Notes: a model not told the origin generated them from the sequence alone. A stretch of DNA of 64,000 bases from Aedes albopictus (GCF_035046485.1 NC_085138.1:294544256-294608255), one strand, 5' to 3'; counted from the first letter of the stretch, positions 49,140 through 60,660 are shown. A program made the numbers and translations.

Positions 49140-49740
49140 TTGTGCTTCAAATGATATGGCTCTTCAAAAACAGTTTGTCCATACTGCATAACCTCCAATT
49201 GGTTGACACCGTAAGGCTGGCAACTGACCTGATCGGTGGCGGCGTGGCTGTGGCAAGTTCATGTTTTTAATTATTATTTATCACAAAAGAAAAATTACTA
49301 CAAACAGCATGACATCGATAGTGATCAGCCACGGAACGGCGGCACCCGGAGTGGGCATATTAAATTTTACAGTTAGGATACACGGCACTGCAGATGTAGC
49401 CATTTGAAGCACGCAGTTGATTTGTGTGGTATCTACCTACGTTTATGAATAAAAAAAAGTTATCACATACTCAATTAAAATTACAAAATTAATCGCAGCT
49501 GGCACATACTAAGTAATGATTAACATGTTCATTGTGGGGTCATGTTACAGCTAACCACATTTTCACAGTTGGAAGCTTTTTATCTGGTTAAATGAAAGCT
49601 GATTAAAAATGCATACCATTATCACTTTAATTTAGCATTCATTTGAGCAATATGTTCTGCATTCAATCCCTAAACCGCTCTCTTCCCCCTGGATTTCATT
49701 GGATACGAATTAGAAGAAGAAGAAACAGTCAGAGAAACAG
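49140..49740. other. interval without recognised gene
   Basis: It is AT-rich with a GC-richer patch at 49190-49260. No repeats or motifs were recognised. Confidence 0.4.
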
Positions 49741-49895
49741 TTGCACAGGGACGCCAAGCCATTATTGACAGGTAGGTGGGCAGGTGTCAAGCGCAAGAAG
49801 AGTGACGCACTCATCATCAAGACAGAAGTTTCTAATTACCTGCAAGTCTTGAAGGCGATGAGGAGCTTTGCCAAGCTTGTGGATCATGGAGCCTA
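49741..49895 (+). pseudogene. possible LINE ORF1 fragment
   Basis: The plus frame reads GRWAGVKRKKSDALIIKTEV followed by NYLQVLKAMRSFAKLVDHGA. This resembles the 'alternating S/G-ALxIK...Y..VLK.MR' block of R1-type ORF1 proteins as I remember it. It is short and runs into an AT repeat (ATTAATATTATTAATTATAA). Confidence 0.4.
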
Positions 49896-49984
49896 TCCTA
49901 ATATTAATATTATTAATTATAATATTGGAGCCTAATCCTAATTTCAATATCCTAATTATTAAGACAGTTGGTGTTATCGAACAG

Positions 49985-51830
49985 GTGGTGCGTTGGGACC
50001 TGGTATCCACGGCATTTCTGGAGGATTTGTCGTGCGGTGAAGATCTTGTCCGTTGTCGACCAGCCGTCGATGAAACCGGCTTAGTAACTTCCCACGAACT
50101 CATTTACTTTAGGTGAAAGACGACGGAAGATGATCAGGGATAGAACTTTGTAGGTGGCATTAAAAATGGTGACTACTAACTGCTGCACACCACACAGGTG
50201 GCCAACTTTTCCGGGCCCATCTTGATGAGTTCTGCTGCGATACCGTCCTTGCCAGCCGCTTTGTTGTTTTTGAGCTGGTGGATGGCATCCTTAACTTCCC
50301 TCAGTGTGGGAGTTGGTTCGTTCCCGTCCTCTGCTGCACCAACATAGTCATTTCCTCCGCTGCCTTGGTCCTCCGTGCCTACGTTTTCTTCGCCATTCAG
50401 GTGCTCGTCGAAGTGCTGCTTCCACCTTTCGATCACCTCACGTTTGTCCGTCAGGAGGCTCCCGTCCTTATCCCTGCAGATTTCGGCTTGCGTCACGTAG
50501 CCTTTGCGGGATGCGTTGAGCTTCTGATAGAACTTACGTGTTTCCTGTGAACGGCACAGCAGTTCCATTTCCTCGCACTCCGCTTCTTCCAGGCGGCGCT
50601 TTTTCTCCCGGAAGAGACGGGTCTGCTGCTTCCGCTTCTGTCTGTATCGCTCCACATTCTGTCGGGTTCCATGCTGCAGCATTACCGCCCGCGCTGCATC
50701 CTTCTCCTCCAGAACCGCTCTACACTCCTCGTCGAACCAATCGTTTCGTCGACTCCGTTCTACGTACCCGATAGTGCTCTCGGCTGCGTTGTTGATGGCT
50801 GCTTTGAATGTACTCCAGCAGTCCTCTAGAGGGGCCACATCGAGCACACCCTCGTCCGGCAACGCTGCCTCGAGATTCTGCGCGTATGCGGTGGCGACAT
50901 CCGGTTGATTCAGTCGCTCTAGATCGTACCGGGGCGGCCGCCGGTAATGTACGTTGTTAATGCCGGAGAGTTTTGGGCGCAGTTTAACCATCACCAGGTA
51001 GTGATCAGAGTCGATATTAGCGCCACGATAGGTCCTGACGTCGATAATGTCGGAGAAGTGCCGTCCATCAATCAGAACGTGGTCGATTTGCGATTCCGTT
51101 TGTTGTGGTGATCTCCAGGTGTAACGATATGGGAGGCTGTGCTGGAAGAAGGTGCTACGAATGGCCATGTTCTTGGAGGCGGCGAAATCGATGAGGCGTA
51201 GGCCATTTTCGTTCGTCAGCTGGTGGGCGCTGAACTTTCCAATCGTCGGTCTGAATTCCTCCTCCTGGCCTACCTGAGCGTTTAGATCCCCTATGATGAT
51301 CTTGACGTCGTGGTTTGGGCAGCGGTCGTACTCGCGTTCGAGCTGCGCGTAAAATGCGTCTTTGTCATCATCAGTGCTTCCGGAGTGAGGGCTGTGCACG
51401 TTTATTATGCTAATGTTGAAGAATCGGCCCTTGATCCTCAACCTGCACATTCTTTCGTCGATCGGCCACCAACCGATCACGCGCCTCTGCATGTCGCCCA
51501 TCACTATAAAAGCTGTTCCCAGCTCACGTGTGTTGCCGCAACTCTGGTAGATGGTATGATTACCTCTAAACGTTCGCACCATAGATCCTGTCCAACACAC
51601 CTCCTGCAGCGCTACGATTCCGAACCCGCGGTCCTTCAGTAGATCGGCGAGTATGCGGGTGCTCCCGATGAAGTTGAGAGATCTGCAGTTCCACGTACCG
51701 AGCTTCCAATCGCAAGTCCCTTTTCGTCGCTGTGGTCGTCGCCATTGGTATCGGTTCGCATTCTTCTCTTGTTGATTTTCCGGTGCTAGTCTTTTTTACG
51801 GCTGGCTCGCAGGGCCTGACACCAACCCAC
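49985..51830 (-). pseudogene. LINE A: endonuclease and start of RT, 3'-truncated
   Basis: The minus-strand frame is open from 51600 to 50176 (474 codons) and can be read upstream to about 51750 (KLGTWNCRSLNF). The APE-like endonuclease shows WNCRS, ALQEVCWTGS, SIINVHSPH, IIIGDLNAQVG, SQIDHVLID and NIDSDHYLV (catalytic D and H). A coiled, basic linker follows (RKQQTRLFREKKRRLEEAE), then LKNNKAAGKDGIAAELIKMG opening the RT. Here an internal deletion joins the frame to a stop (ATCVVCSS). Beyond it, minus-strand residues GFIDGWSTTDKIFTARQIL are still readable near 50040, after which the copy ends at about 49985. Loss of the 3' end is unusual for LINEs and implies deletion. Its 5' leader abuts the 3' end of LINE B. 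Confidence 0.85.
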
Positions 51831-52941
51831 TAACCCAGGGAGCTGGGCTTACCTTCCCGGTACATAGTAGCCGCCTCCATTCCACTCGGTCCATGGCTGT
51901 TTGTCTCCAGTTCCGCACTCTGCGTAGGGTCCGCAGATCGTCCTCCACTTGGTCGACCCACCTAGCTCGCTGCGCTCCACGTCTTCTTGTACCGGTCGGA
52001 TGACTCTCGAGAACCATTTTAATCGGGTTGCTATCCGACATCCTGATGACGTGACCCACCCACCGTAGCCCCCGGATTTTCGCGGTATGGACGATGGTTA
52101 GTTCTCTCAGCAGCTGATGCAGCTCGTGGTTCATTCGCCTTCTCCAAGTCCCGTCTTCCATATGCACTCCGCCGTAGATGGTACGCAACACCTTCCGTTC
52201 GAAAACTTCAAGGGCGCGTTGGTCCTCTGCACGTAGGCTCCATGTTTCGTGCCCATAGAGGAGGACCGGTCAAATCAGCGTTTTATTGATGGTTAACTTC
52301 GTGTTACGGCGAACTTTATTCGATCGTAGAGTTCTGCGGAGTCCAAAGTAAGAACGATTTCCTGCCACAATGCGCCTCTCAATTTCTCTGCTGGTGTCGT
52401 TGTCGGCGGTCACCAGTGAGCCCAAGTACACGAATTCTTCAACCGCCTCGATTTCATCACCGTCGATATGAATTCGGGGTGGCGGGCGCGGTGATTCCTC
52501 CCTGGAGCCCTTTGCCATCATGTACTTTGTCTTCGACACATTAATGACTAATTCGATTCGCCTGGCTTCACTCTTTAGTCGGATGTACGTTTCCGCCATC
52601 GTCTCAAATTTACGAGCAATAATATCAATATCATCGGCGAAACCAAGCAGCTGAACGGACTTCGTGAAAATCGTCCCACTCGTGTTAATCCCCGCTCTTC
52701 TTATTACACCCACCAAAGCAATATTGAACAGCAAGCACGAAAGACCATCACCTTGCCGTAACCATCTGCGAGATTCGAGGGGACTCGAGAGTGTTCCTGA
52801 TACTCGAACTACGCACATCACTCGATCCATCGTCGCCTTAATCAATCGTATCAGTTTATCCGGGAATCCGTATTCGTGCATAATCTGCCATAGCTGTTCT
52901 CGATCGATTATGTCATACGACGATTTGAAATCGATGAACAA
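51796..52941 (-). pseudogene. LINE B: RT core and C-terminal domain
   Basis: The minus-strand frame from 52941 gives FIDFKSSYDIIDREQLWQIM, RQGDGLSCLLFNIAL, LLGFADDIDIIARKFETMAE (the catalytic ADD) and the thumb (EFVYLGSLVTADNDTSREIE). At 52262 a single TGA replaces what is usually an arginine codon. The frame resumes with LLYGHETWSLRAEDQRALEV and RTIYGGVHMEDGTW and ends in LRWVGHVIRMSDSNPIKMVL and GTRRRGAQRARWVDQVE (to 51796). It belongs with 53221-54194 and 62928-63780 as one element separated by insertions. Apart from that stop this part is well preserved. Confidence 0.9.
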
Positions 52942-52945
52942 GTGA

Positions 52946-53210
52946 AGTCTCCAGTTAGCCTAGTGGTTAAGGCTATGGATCGCCAATCCGGAGACGGCGG
53001 GTTCGATTCCCGTTCCGGTCGTGAAAAATTTCTCGACTCCCTGGGCATAGTGTATCATTGTGCTTGCCTCACAATATACAAATTCATGCAATGGCAGGCA
53101 AAGAAAGCCCTTCAATTAATAACTGTGGAAATGCTCAAAGAACACTAAGTTGAAGCGAGGCAGGCCAAGTCCCAGTGGGGACGTAGAGCCATAAAGAAGA
53201 AAAAGAAGAA
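52946..53210 (+). mobile_element. tRNA-derived SINE in LINE B, 10-bp duplication
   Basis: Perfect target duplications GAACAAGTGA flank it (52936-52945 and 53211-53220). The head contains box A-like TTAGCCTAGTGGTTAAGG and box B GGTTCGATTCCC. The 3' body (AATAACTGTGGAAATGCTCA and GTCCCAGTGGGGACG) resembles Feilai, and it ends in an AAG-rich tail. It is a separate family with a Feilai-like 3' half. It splits the LINE B RT right before FIDFK. Confidence 0.9.
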
Positions 53211-53220
53211 GAACAAGTGA

Positions 53221-54194
53221 TGTGTGGGCACGTTGTATTCGCAGCATTTCTGCAACACCTGGCGGATGGCGAACATCTGGTCCGTTGTAGCGCGTTCACC
53301 AATAAATTCCGCCTGATATTGCCCCACGAACTCTCTTGCAATCGGTGATAGACGGCGGCATAAAATTTGAGAGAGTATCTTGTAGGCAGCGCTCAGTAGT
53401 GTGATCGCGCGGTAGTTCCCGCAATCCAACTTGTCGCCCTTTTTGTAGATGGGACACACGATACCTTCCATCCATTCCTCCGGTAATACTTCCTCCTCCC
53501 AAATCTTGGTAACGACCCAGTGTAGTGCTCTCACCAGTGCTTCTCCACCGTATTTTAGAAGCTCGCTTGGTAGTTGATCTGCTCCAGCGGCTTTGTTGTT
53601 TTTCAACCGGCCAACCTCCTCCTCAATCTCTTGAAGGTCAGGGGCCGGAAGTCTTCCGTCCTGTGCACATACTCCAAGATCTGTTACCACGCCACCTTCG
53701 GTACTTGCAACGTCGCCATTGAGGTGCTCATCGTAATGCTGCCGCCACCTTTCGACCACCTCACGCTCGCTCATGAGAATATTCCCGTGATTATCTCGGC
53801 ACATGTCGGCTTGTGGCACAAAGCCTCTGCGCGAGCGGTTCAGCTTCTCGTAGAACTTTCGTGTGTCCTTAGCGCGGTACAGCTCTTCCATCGCTTCGCG
53901 ATCTCGTTCTTCCTGCTGGCGCTTCTTCATCCGGAAGACTGAGTTCTGCCTGTTCCGCGCCTGTTTGTAACGTGCCTCATTCGATCTCGTACGGTGTTGC
54001 AGTATTTTCGCCCATGCTGCATTCTTCTCGTTTTTCAACTGTTCACATTCGCCGTCGTACCAGTCGTTTCTGTGATTCGGAGTCGCGAAGCCTAGTGCTG
54101 TAGCCGAGGTACTACCTATGGCGGATCGGATGTCCCTACAGCCATCTTCAAGTGTAGCTGCGCCAAGCTGCTCTTCCGTTGGTAGGGCCACTGC
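53221..54194 (-). pseudogene. LINE B: linker and RT fingers
   Basis: The minus frame reads AVALPTEEQLGAATLEDG next to the insertion point, then the linker (NRQNSVFRMKKRQQEERDRE, AKDTRKFYEKLNRSRRGFV), then RT fingers with LKNNKAAGADQLPSELLKYG, LPEEWMEGIVCPIYKKGDKL, NYRAITLLSAAYKILSQ and QYQAEFIGERATTDQMFAIR. It is open for about 320 codons and stops only where the SINE begins. The expected GF(I/V)DGRSTTDQ block has become EFIGERATTDQ. Confidence 0.9.
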
Positions 54195-54409
54195 TAACTG
54201 CTCATTGGCGTAGCTAGGGGGGGTTCCAGGGGTGCCTGGCACCCCCTTGAACAAATTTGGCACCCCCTAGAATTTTTCCTTGACAGGCACCTTAAATTCA
54301 AAACTTCACACAATAATGCCAATATTTATTAATGGCACATTTGAACAAAACTTAAGCACACCTGGAATATACTTATATAGGATTCTGCTTCTTGATGGAC
54401 TTGTACATA

Positions 54410-54571
54410 CATGAAATTTCTGCAGAGATTGATCCAGCAATTTCTCCGGTGATTTTTCGTGGAATTCCTTCAAAGATTTTATTCAGAGATTCGTCCAGAA
54501 ATTTCTCATCGAACTCTTCCAGGAGTTCCTTCGGGAATTAGCTTCTTTAGCGGTGTTGAGATAGTTCCATA
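54410..54571. repeat. 12-mer array, left remainder
   Basis: It consists of CAGCAATTTCTCCGGTGATT and CCAGAAATTTCTC-type units, continuous in character with 58104-61500. The foldback at 54572-57696 inserted into this array. Confidence 0.6.
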
Positions 54572-54999
54572 CACGGTGTGTTGAAACAGGATTATTATCG
54601 CACTTTCATGAACCTAAAATATTTTTTCGTTATAAGTTAGCCTTAGCTGTATATATTAAGATTCTGGAGGTTAAAAAATCTTTCATCGGGGAAAATTAAA
54701 AATAATTCGATTTTAGTAGTTTACCACTTGTCCCATATGATAAGATATTACGCAAATCTGATGAACCTAAACTCCGCTAGAAAAAGTCCCCTTTCTATTG
54801 ATAAATTTGAAAACCATTTAGAGAAAAATGAACGTAAAAGTCTTTACAACGGTTAAATTTGTTTGGCGTTTGTTTCATGTGTCCAGCCCACTACAGTCTG
54901 CCGAAAGTCATAAATCATAAAAGTCTACATTTCTTCCATTTGTCTGGCACATAGATATTTGTAATGGAGGTAAACAAATACTTCCCATTAGTGCGACTC

Positions 55000-55286
55000 C
55001 TCTCCTCTCTCTCCTCTTCTTGGCGTAACGTCCTCACTGGGACAAAGCCTGCTTCTCAGCTTAGTGTTCTATGAGCACTTCCACAGTTATTAACTGAGAG
55101 CTTCCTCTGCCAATGACCATTTTGCATGCGTATATCGTGTGGCAGGCACGAAGATACTCTATGCCCAAGGAAGTCAAGGAAATTTCCTTTACGAAAAGAT
55201 CCTGGACCGACCGGGAATCGAACCCGTCACCCTCAGCATGGTCATGCTGAATACCCGTGCGTTTACCGCCTCGGCTATATGGGCCC
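55000..55286 (-). mobile_element. Feilai SINE in the left foldback arm
   Basis: It is a full-length minus-strand copy: GGGCCCATATAGCCGAGGCG start, box B GGTTCGATTCCCGG, body and CTTGGCGTAACG end. GCGACTC duplications flank it (54993-54999 and 55287-55293). The uninterrupted right arm of the foldback shows the empty site. Confidence 0.95.
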
Positions 55287-55660
55287 GCGACTCATACATT
55301 TGAGGAAGCGCCATACACCTGTGACTCATACCATTTGCAGCACATATCCTCCATGTGCTAATTTGCCTGAAATGGCGGTTATTTGTTGCACATACTTTGC
55401 ATGTCAAACCACATCCACATGGATATTTGCCAAAAAGTATGAGTCGACTATACTGGGCGCGCATGACTCATTTGTAAAAGTTCTGCCTCTGATCTGTGGA
55501 GGACTTTTGTCCATACAAAATCTTAAAATTATGATACCTTTAGGGTTAAGTGGGCTGTTGAGTCTCAAACAACAAATAGTTGACGCAAAATACATAAGAT
55601 AAGTGTTGTTATATTATGTTGATGCATTCAAAAATGATTATTCAACATTTGATTTAAAAT

Positions 55661-55841
55661 AAGGCACACCGGGCCAAGTTAAAACGGGTGGGGTAAGAAG
55701 AAACAGCGGGTTAACGTGATATTAGCTAGTCATGATAAGCAATTTGAAAGTCATAACATTTTTTTTAATCAAACAATCATTTGGTCAAGAATAGTTATAG
55801 AAATTGTATTGGATTTTTTTTTCAAAACATCACAAGTTTTT
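55661..55841. mobile_element. MITE with ACACCGGGGCAA ends, copy 3, decayed
   Basis: The left end AAGGCACACCGGGCCAAGTT and the interior (AGCGGGTTAACGTGATATTA, ATCAAACAATCATTTGG) match 19762-19956 and 24281-24491. The right inverted end has been lost after TTCAAAACATCACAAG. Confidence 0.6.
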
Positions 55842-56501
55842 ATTAAAAATGCAATGCATGCTTAATATATGTCAATGTGAATGACATCTTATAGTATAAG
55901 CCTAGAATATATTGAAAACATATCAATTTGCAAGTAATCTGGTGAATTTCAATGATGGTAGTCTCGCGCAGTGTTTTTTTTCTATGTTCATCTGGGTTAT
56001 CTGTAGTTTTATTTTATAAGACACTTTGGTCTTGATAAACACTTCATGTATTTTAATGGTTTCAATGTTATGACTGCATAAAATAAAGTTTCTTTTTCCC
56101 CTCATTTTTGCAAAGTGAGTTTGACAACAGATTCAGTATGAGGAGAAATGTGATAAAAACGAATTAAAAAATCACCCGTGCACTCGATACCTTCCAACCA
56201 TATTCTATGTGTTATAACTATTTAGCAATCAAAATCTATCCAATGATTCCGAAATGAAGCATAAAAAAACTAATGAAAGTTCTTAAAAAGATGTATTAAA
56301 ACCTCAAATTGTGTCAATCATGCCTCGCTTTACACATCACTGTTGTTTTTTAATATATTTTATGACATTCCCAGAACATTAATGTCTTCTTAACATTTTG
56401 AATTTTCATTTTATCTGTAGATTTAGTTAAATTTGTTCTCAGCATAAACAACAATGAACATATCTAAAACTAAGTAAAAAAGAAAATAGAGCTAAGGACT
56501 T

Positions 56502-56590
56502 CCTTTTAATTGCACTACGATTTTGCATTCTTTGATGGATACGTATTTCGACCTCAACTGTTAGGTCATCTTTAGTGCCTCGTACCTAAT
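56502..56590 (-). repeat. short dispersed repeat with hammerhead-like core, copy 3
   Basis: On the minus strand it reads ACTAAAGATGACC, a loop, then GGTCGAAATACGTATCC, followed by ATGCAAAATCGTAGTGCAAT. It aligns along its length with 10001-10096. CTGAAGA has changed to CTAAAGA, so any ribozyme would be dead in this copy. Confidence 0.5.
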
Positions 56591-56771
56591 CCGATATTCT
56601 ATTTACGTACATGTATTCCACAAACATGCCCAGGCTCATCATCATCAAATCTAAAACTGTTTCAATCAAACCTTGATTGATTTCACAATAAAAAAAGTGA
56701 TTACATGTGCTTACCTTAAAGTACGTGTATCAAGGGCGTGTGCCGAAAGAGTAATCGAAAGCTATTCTCTA

Positions 56772-56870
56772 AGAGCTGATTTCTTCACCTTGGATTAACC
56801 GGTAAACCAGGCTTACCCATATAGTTAAACCAGGTTTAACGCTTAAGCCAGGGTGAAGAAATCGGCCCAA
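56772..56870. mobile_element. 99-bp hairpin element
   Basis: AGCTGATTTCTTCACCTTGG pairs with CCAGGGTGAAGAAATCGGC, and the inner AAACCAGG and CCTGG blocks also pair. It looks like a very short foldback MITE within the Transib-like interior. Confidence 0.5.
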
Positions 56871-57701
56871 TGTGTCCTACATGCAAACAAAAGTATTCAT
56901 AGGATAAATTTTCACTTGTTAGTAAAACATTGAGCCCTGCAAAACCAGAGCACAATATATATAAAAGTTCTTATTATATTCGAAGAGCTATCAGTATTTC
57001 TGCTAAACTAGCTCAAAACAAGTAAATATACAGTTAACATGTATTTTAAAAGTACGTGCAATTAAGTCACCATATTCGTTTAATGATTTCCTAATCGAAG
57101 CATCTTCCGTGGCCGTGTGATCGTCGTTTAGGTATATCGTTACATGGTTTGGCATGCAAAGTATGTACAACTAATACCCACCATTTCAGGTAAATTAGCA
57201 CATGAAGAATAGCAAGAGTGCTGCAAATGCTACGAGTCACAGGTGTATGGCGCTTCCTCAAATGTATGAGTCGCACTAATGGGAAGTATTTGTTTACCTC
57301 CATTACAAATATCTATGTGCCAGACAAATGGAAGAAATGTAGACTTTTATGATTGATGACTTTCGGCAGACTGTAGTGGGCTGGACATATGAAACGAACG
57401 CCAAACAAATTTGAACTCGTTGTAAAGACTTTAACATTCGTTTCCCTCTAAATGGTTTCAAATTTATTAATAGAAAGGGAGCTTTTTCTAGCGGAGTTTA
57501 GGTTCATCAGATTTGCGTAATATATTATCATATGGGAAAAGTGGTAAACTACTAAAATCGAATTTATTTTATTTTTCCCCGATGAAAGATTTTTTAACCT
57601 CCAGAATCTTAATATATACAGCTAAGGCTAACTTATAACGAAAAAATATTTTAGGTTCATGAAAGTGCGATAATAATCCTGTTTCAACACACCGTGCCAT
57701 A

Positions 57702-58037
57702 TTCTGAATCTGCATGCCAAACTGAGCCGAAATCCAAATTTTCATGAATATTGGTGTCCGGGAAATTGTTTAAAAACCGATTTGAAGTTTGTATGGGTGC
57801 GATTTGTCTAATCATCCCTCGTCGCATTTTGTACTGGGCGGAGCTGTCAAACAGTTGCCCAGCTGTCAAAAGGTGATTTCAAAAAATCTCTTAAAAAGGA
57901 TTTTAGGTATCAAAATGAAGTTCTAAAAATCTGAGAAAAATCACAGTGGCTCAGAAAAATGCTCTTTCGTATAAAAATAAAAAAATATTATTTTGTTAAA
58001 AATTTAAAAACCCAATTGTGGCTAGGACTCCTCAGGC
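57702..58037. other. non-coding stretch between foldback and array
   Basis: It includes a small inverted pair (GGGCGGAGCTGTCAAACAGT and GCCCAGCTGTCAAAAGG). No gene was recognised. Confidence 0.35.
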
Positions 58038-58050
58038 AACTCCTGCTGAG

Positions 58051-58090
58051 CCAATGGCTGAAAATCTCTATAATAAAGAAATAAAAAAAA
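58051..58090 (+). mobile_element. 40-bp retroposed SINE tail with 13-bp duplication
   Basis: The insert CCAATGGCTGAAAATCTC plus TATAATAAAGAAATA and an A-run is bounded by AACTCCTGCTGAG (58038-58050 and 58091-58103). Only the last part of the shared SINE 3' end, from the inner stem onward, was copied. Confidence 0.85.
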
Positions 58091-58739
58091 AACTCCTGCT
58101 GAGATTCTCCCAGCAATTTCTCTTAGAACTCTTCAAAAAATTCTCACTCTGGTACCTTCAGGAATTCTACTAGGGAAGTTCTTCTGGAAATTCTTCCGGA
58201 AAATCTCCCTGGGATTTATCCAAAAATCCCTTTGGTGACTTTTTCCGAGATTTCTTCAAAAATTTATCCTCTAGAAAGTCCACAAGGGATTTCTCCAAGA
58301 AATTTTATTGATTCCTCCATGAATTCCAGCTGGAATTCTTCAAGTAATTCCCTTTAGAACTCCTTCAGAAACACTTCTAGGGATTTCTCCTGGCATCCCT
58401 CCTGTAATTCTTCCAGAATTTCCTCCTACGATTTCATTAGGAATTACTCCAGTACACTTCTACAGATTGTTTCAAGGCTGTAGGTATTCCTCGAGGCATT
58501 CCTGATTCAAGAATTTCTCTAGAAATTACTTCTATGATACCTCCCGATATTCTAGGAATTCCTTTAGCTGGGATTCATCAAGCAATTCCTGGGGTTCTTC
58601 CAGCTATTCTTCCTCCAGAAATTCTAATTGTGGTACTCCTGAAATTATGTTACGGATTCTTCTAGAGCTTTCTCCTGGCTTTTTTGCTGAGATCTTACCA
58701 GGTAATCTTCCTGAAATTCTTGCAGAAATTCCTTTGATT

Positions 58740-58914
58740 TTTTTTATCTGTATTAACGAGATTTTTAGCCCTAGGTTAGTTCATCTCGGGACCCACGATT
58801 TACTTCCCTTCCGTAGAAAGAACCCACATTTTGTGAGTTTGTCGGGAGTGGGATTCGATCCCAGGTCCTCGGCGTGATAGTCAAGTGTTCTAACCATCAC
58901 ACCAGGTCCGCTCC
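58740..58914 (-). mobile_element. tRNA-derived SINE carrying the shared 3' tail
   Basis: AATTCCTTTGATT duplications (58727-58739 and 58915-58927) flank it perfectly. On the minus strand it starts GGAGCGGACCTGGTGTGATG with box A-like GGTGTGATGGTTAGAACAC and box B GGGATCGAATCCC, and ends in GAGATGAACTAACCTAGGGC followed by TAAAAATCTCGTTAATA and an A-rich tail. That 3' end is the same structure as the isolated tails at 1725, 35589, 58051 and 60661. Confidence 0.85.
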
Positions 58915-60289
58915 AATTCCTTTGATTGTTCTACCAGGGATTTCTCCAAGGACTCATCCAGGTATTCCTTTAAAGATTTTATCCAAAGATTCCTCTAGAA
59001 ATTCGTCATGGAATTCCTTCAGAAACTCCTTTTGGCCTTTCTCCAAGAATATTTCAAACAACTCCTCCTGTGGATCTTCCAGCAATTCCTCCAGAAGTTC
59101 TTACTATGATATGTCCAGAAATTCTTCTAGTGTTTCCTATATGAATTTATCCTAGCATTATGGCTGAAATTCTTCCGGGAAATGTTCCTGAGATTCTTTC
59201 AGAAATTCCTTCATGGCCTTCTTTACATATTTTTCCAGAATACCTCTATCGGTTCTTGCAGGGGCTTCTCTAGGTTTTCCAAGGATTTTTTCTTTAGATT
59301 CCCCCCAGGCATTCCTGATGGGGTTTCTCTAGAAATTCCTGTATATTTTTCTCCAGCAATTCCTCCTAGGATATCTGCTGAGATTTCAACAATGATTCAT
59401 CCCAGAATCCTTCTAAGAATACCTCCTGAGGTTTTTCTGTGATGTCTTCAGAAGTTCTCCAGTGATTCCTCCAGGAAATTTTATCCAAAATATTTTATCC
59501 AAGGATTCTCTCATAATTTTCTCATGGATTTTCTCCAAGAAACTCCTCTTGGCCTTCCTCCAGGAATTTCAGCTGGATTTCTCAAGCTATTTCTGTTGTA
59601 ATTCTTCCAGCAATTTCTCATAGGACTCCTCCAGAAATTCTTACTACAATACATCTCCGAATTCTTCTAGGGATTCTTCTAAGAATTTCTACAGGGATTC
59701 CTTCAAAAACTTACTGGGATTATTCAAGGAAATCATCCTAGGTGCCTTGCAGAAGTACTTTCGGTGCTCCTTCCTAGAAATCCTAAAGGGTTTTTCCTGG
59801 GATTTCTCCAAATATTTCTCATTGGATTACTCCAGGAACTCCTCTTGACTTTCATCCAGAAACTCCTTCTGGGATTCCATAAGCGATTCCTGCTGCTTCT
59901 AATGTTTCAAATTTCTTACTGAGATACCTGCAGGAATCCCTTTAGGGATTTCTCCAGGCATTCTTGCTGAGATTCTTCTAGGATATTTTCCTATGATACT
60001 TCCAGAAATACCTTTGATTTTTTCACAGACTCAACCAAGAATTTCTTTAGAGTTTTTGATCATGGATTACTATAGAAATTCATCATGGTATTACACCTGG
60101 AACTCCTCCTTCTTCAAAGAATTCCACTGAAGGAATCCTAATAGAAATCACTGTAGGAATTTCGAATTTCGAGAATAGTTGGAATTTCCAGAGAAATCCT
60201 AGGAGGTATTACTAGACAAATCTCTAGTGAAATCCTATAGGAATGAACGGGAAAAACTAATTGATTAGAAGGCACCGAATGTTGCTAAT

Positions 60290-60410
60290 TGACAAATTAA
60301 GAGATGATTTTTTTGAAAAAATCGCGTTCAGGTGGGATTCGCAGGCACGACTCCGTATTCGCTAGACCACAGTATAGTCATTTATTCGAGGGTTCCTTCG
60401 GCATGGTGTT
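60290..60410 (-). repeat. possible tRNA-derived SINE remnant
   Basis: On the minus strand GGTCTAGCGAATACGGAGTC is followed by TGCGAATCCCACC (box-B-like, degraded). The TCTAGCGAATNNGGAG block is shared with 47105-47200. Confidence 0.3.
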
Positions 60411-60660
60411 TTTTTTTTAATTTCTGTGGTAGTCTTTAATCAGCAATTTCTTTGGATTTTTATTTCAATAATTTCAATGGCGATTCTTCTGAAATCATTT
60501 CAGCAATTTCTTTTTCAGTTAGTTTGCAATTTTCTCAGGGAATTTTAACGTGATTACTTTTGCTGTTCATTGATTTAATTGTCCTCATATATATTGCTTC
60601 CGTAAATTGCTGAATTCAGAAATTCTCAACTGGACTTGCTCAAAGAAAATCCTATGAAAT

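Larger units (their letters stand above)
54572..57696. mobile_element. 3.1-kb Transib-like foldback, non-autonomous
   Basis: The ends are CACGGTGTGTTGAAACAGG and its complement, flanked by the 5-mer CCATA (54567-54571 and 57697-57701). A 5-bp duplication together with a CAC..TG heptamer-like start (CACGGTG) is the Transib signature; Transib ends resemble RAG recombination signals (CACAGTG). The arms are about 550 bp each (54572-55412, counting around the Feilai, and 57148-57696). The interior is non-coding and holds a MITE, a short repeat and a hairpin element. The short duplication and the variant heptamer leave some doubt about the superfamily. Confidence 0.6.

Noticed and set aside
52946..53020. 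Functional tRNA gene
   Set aside because: The box A/box B head continues into a SINE body with a 10-bp target duplication, so it is a retroposon promoter and not a tRNA gene.
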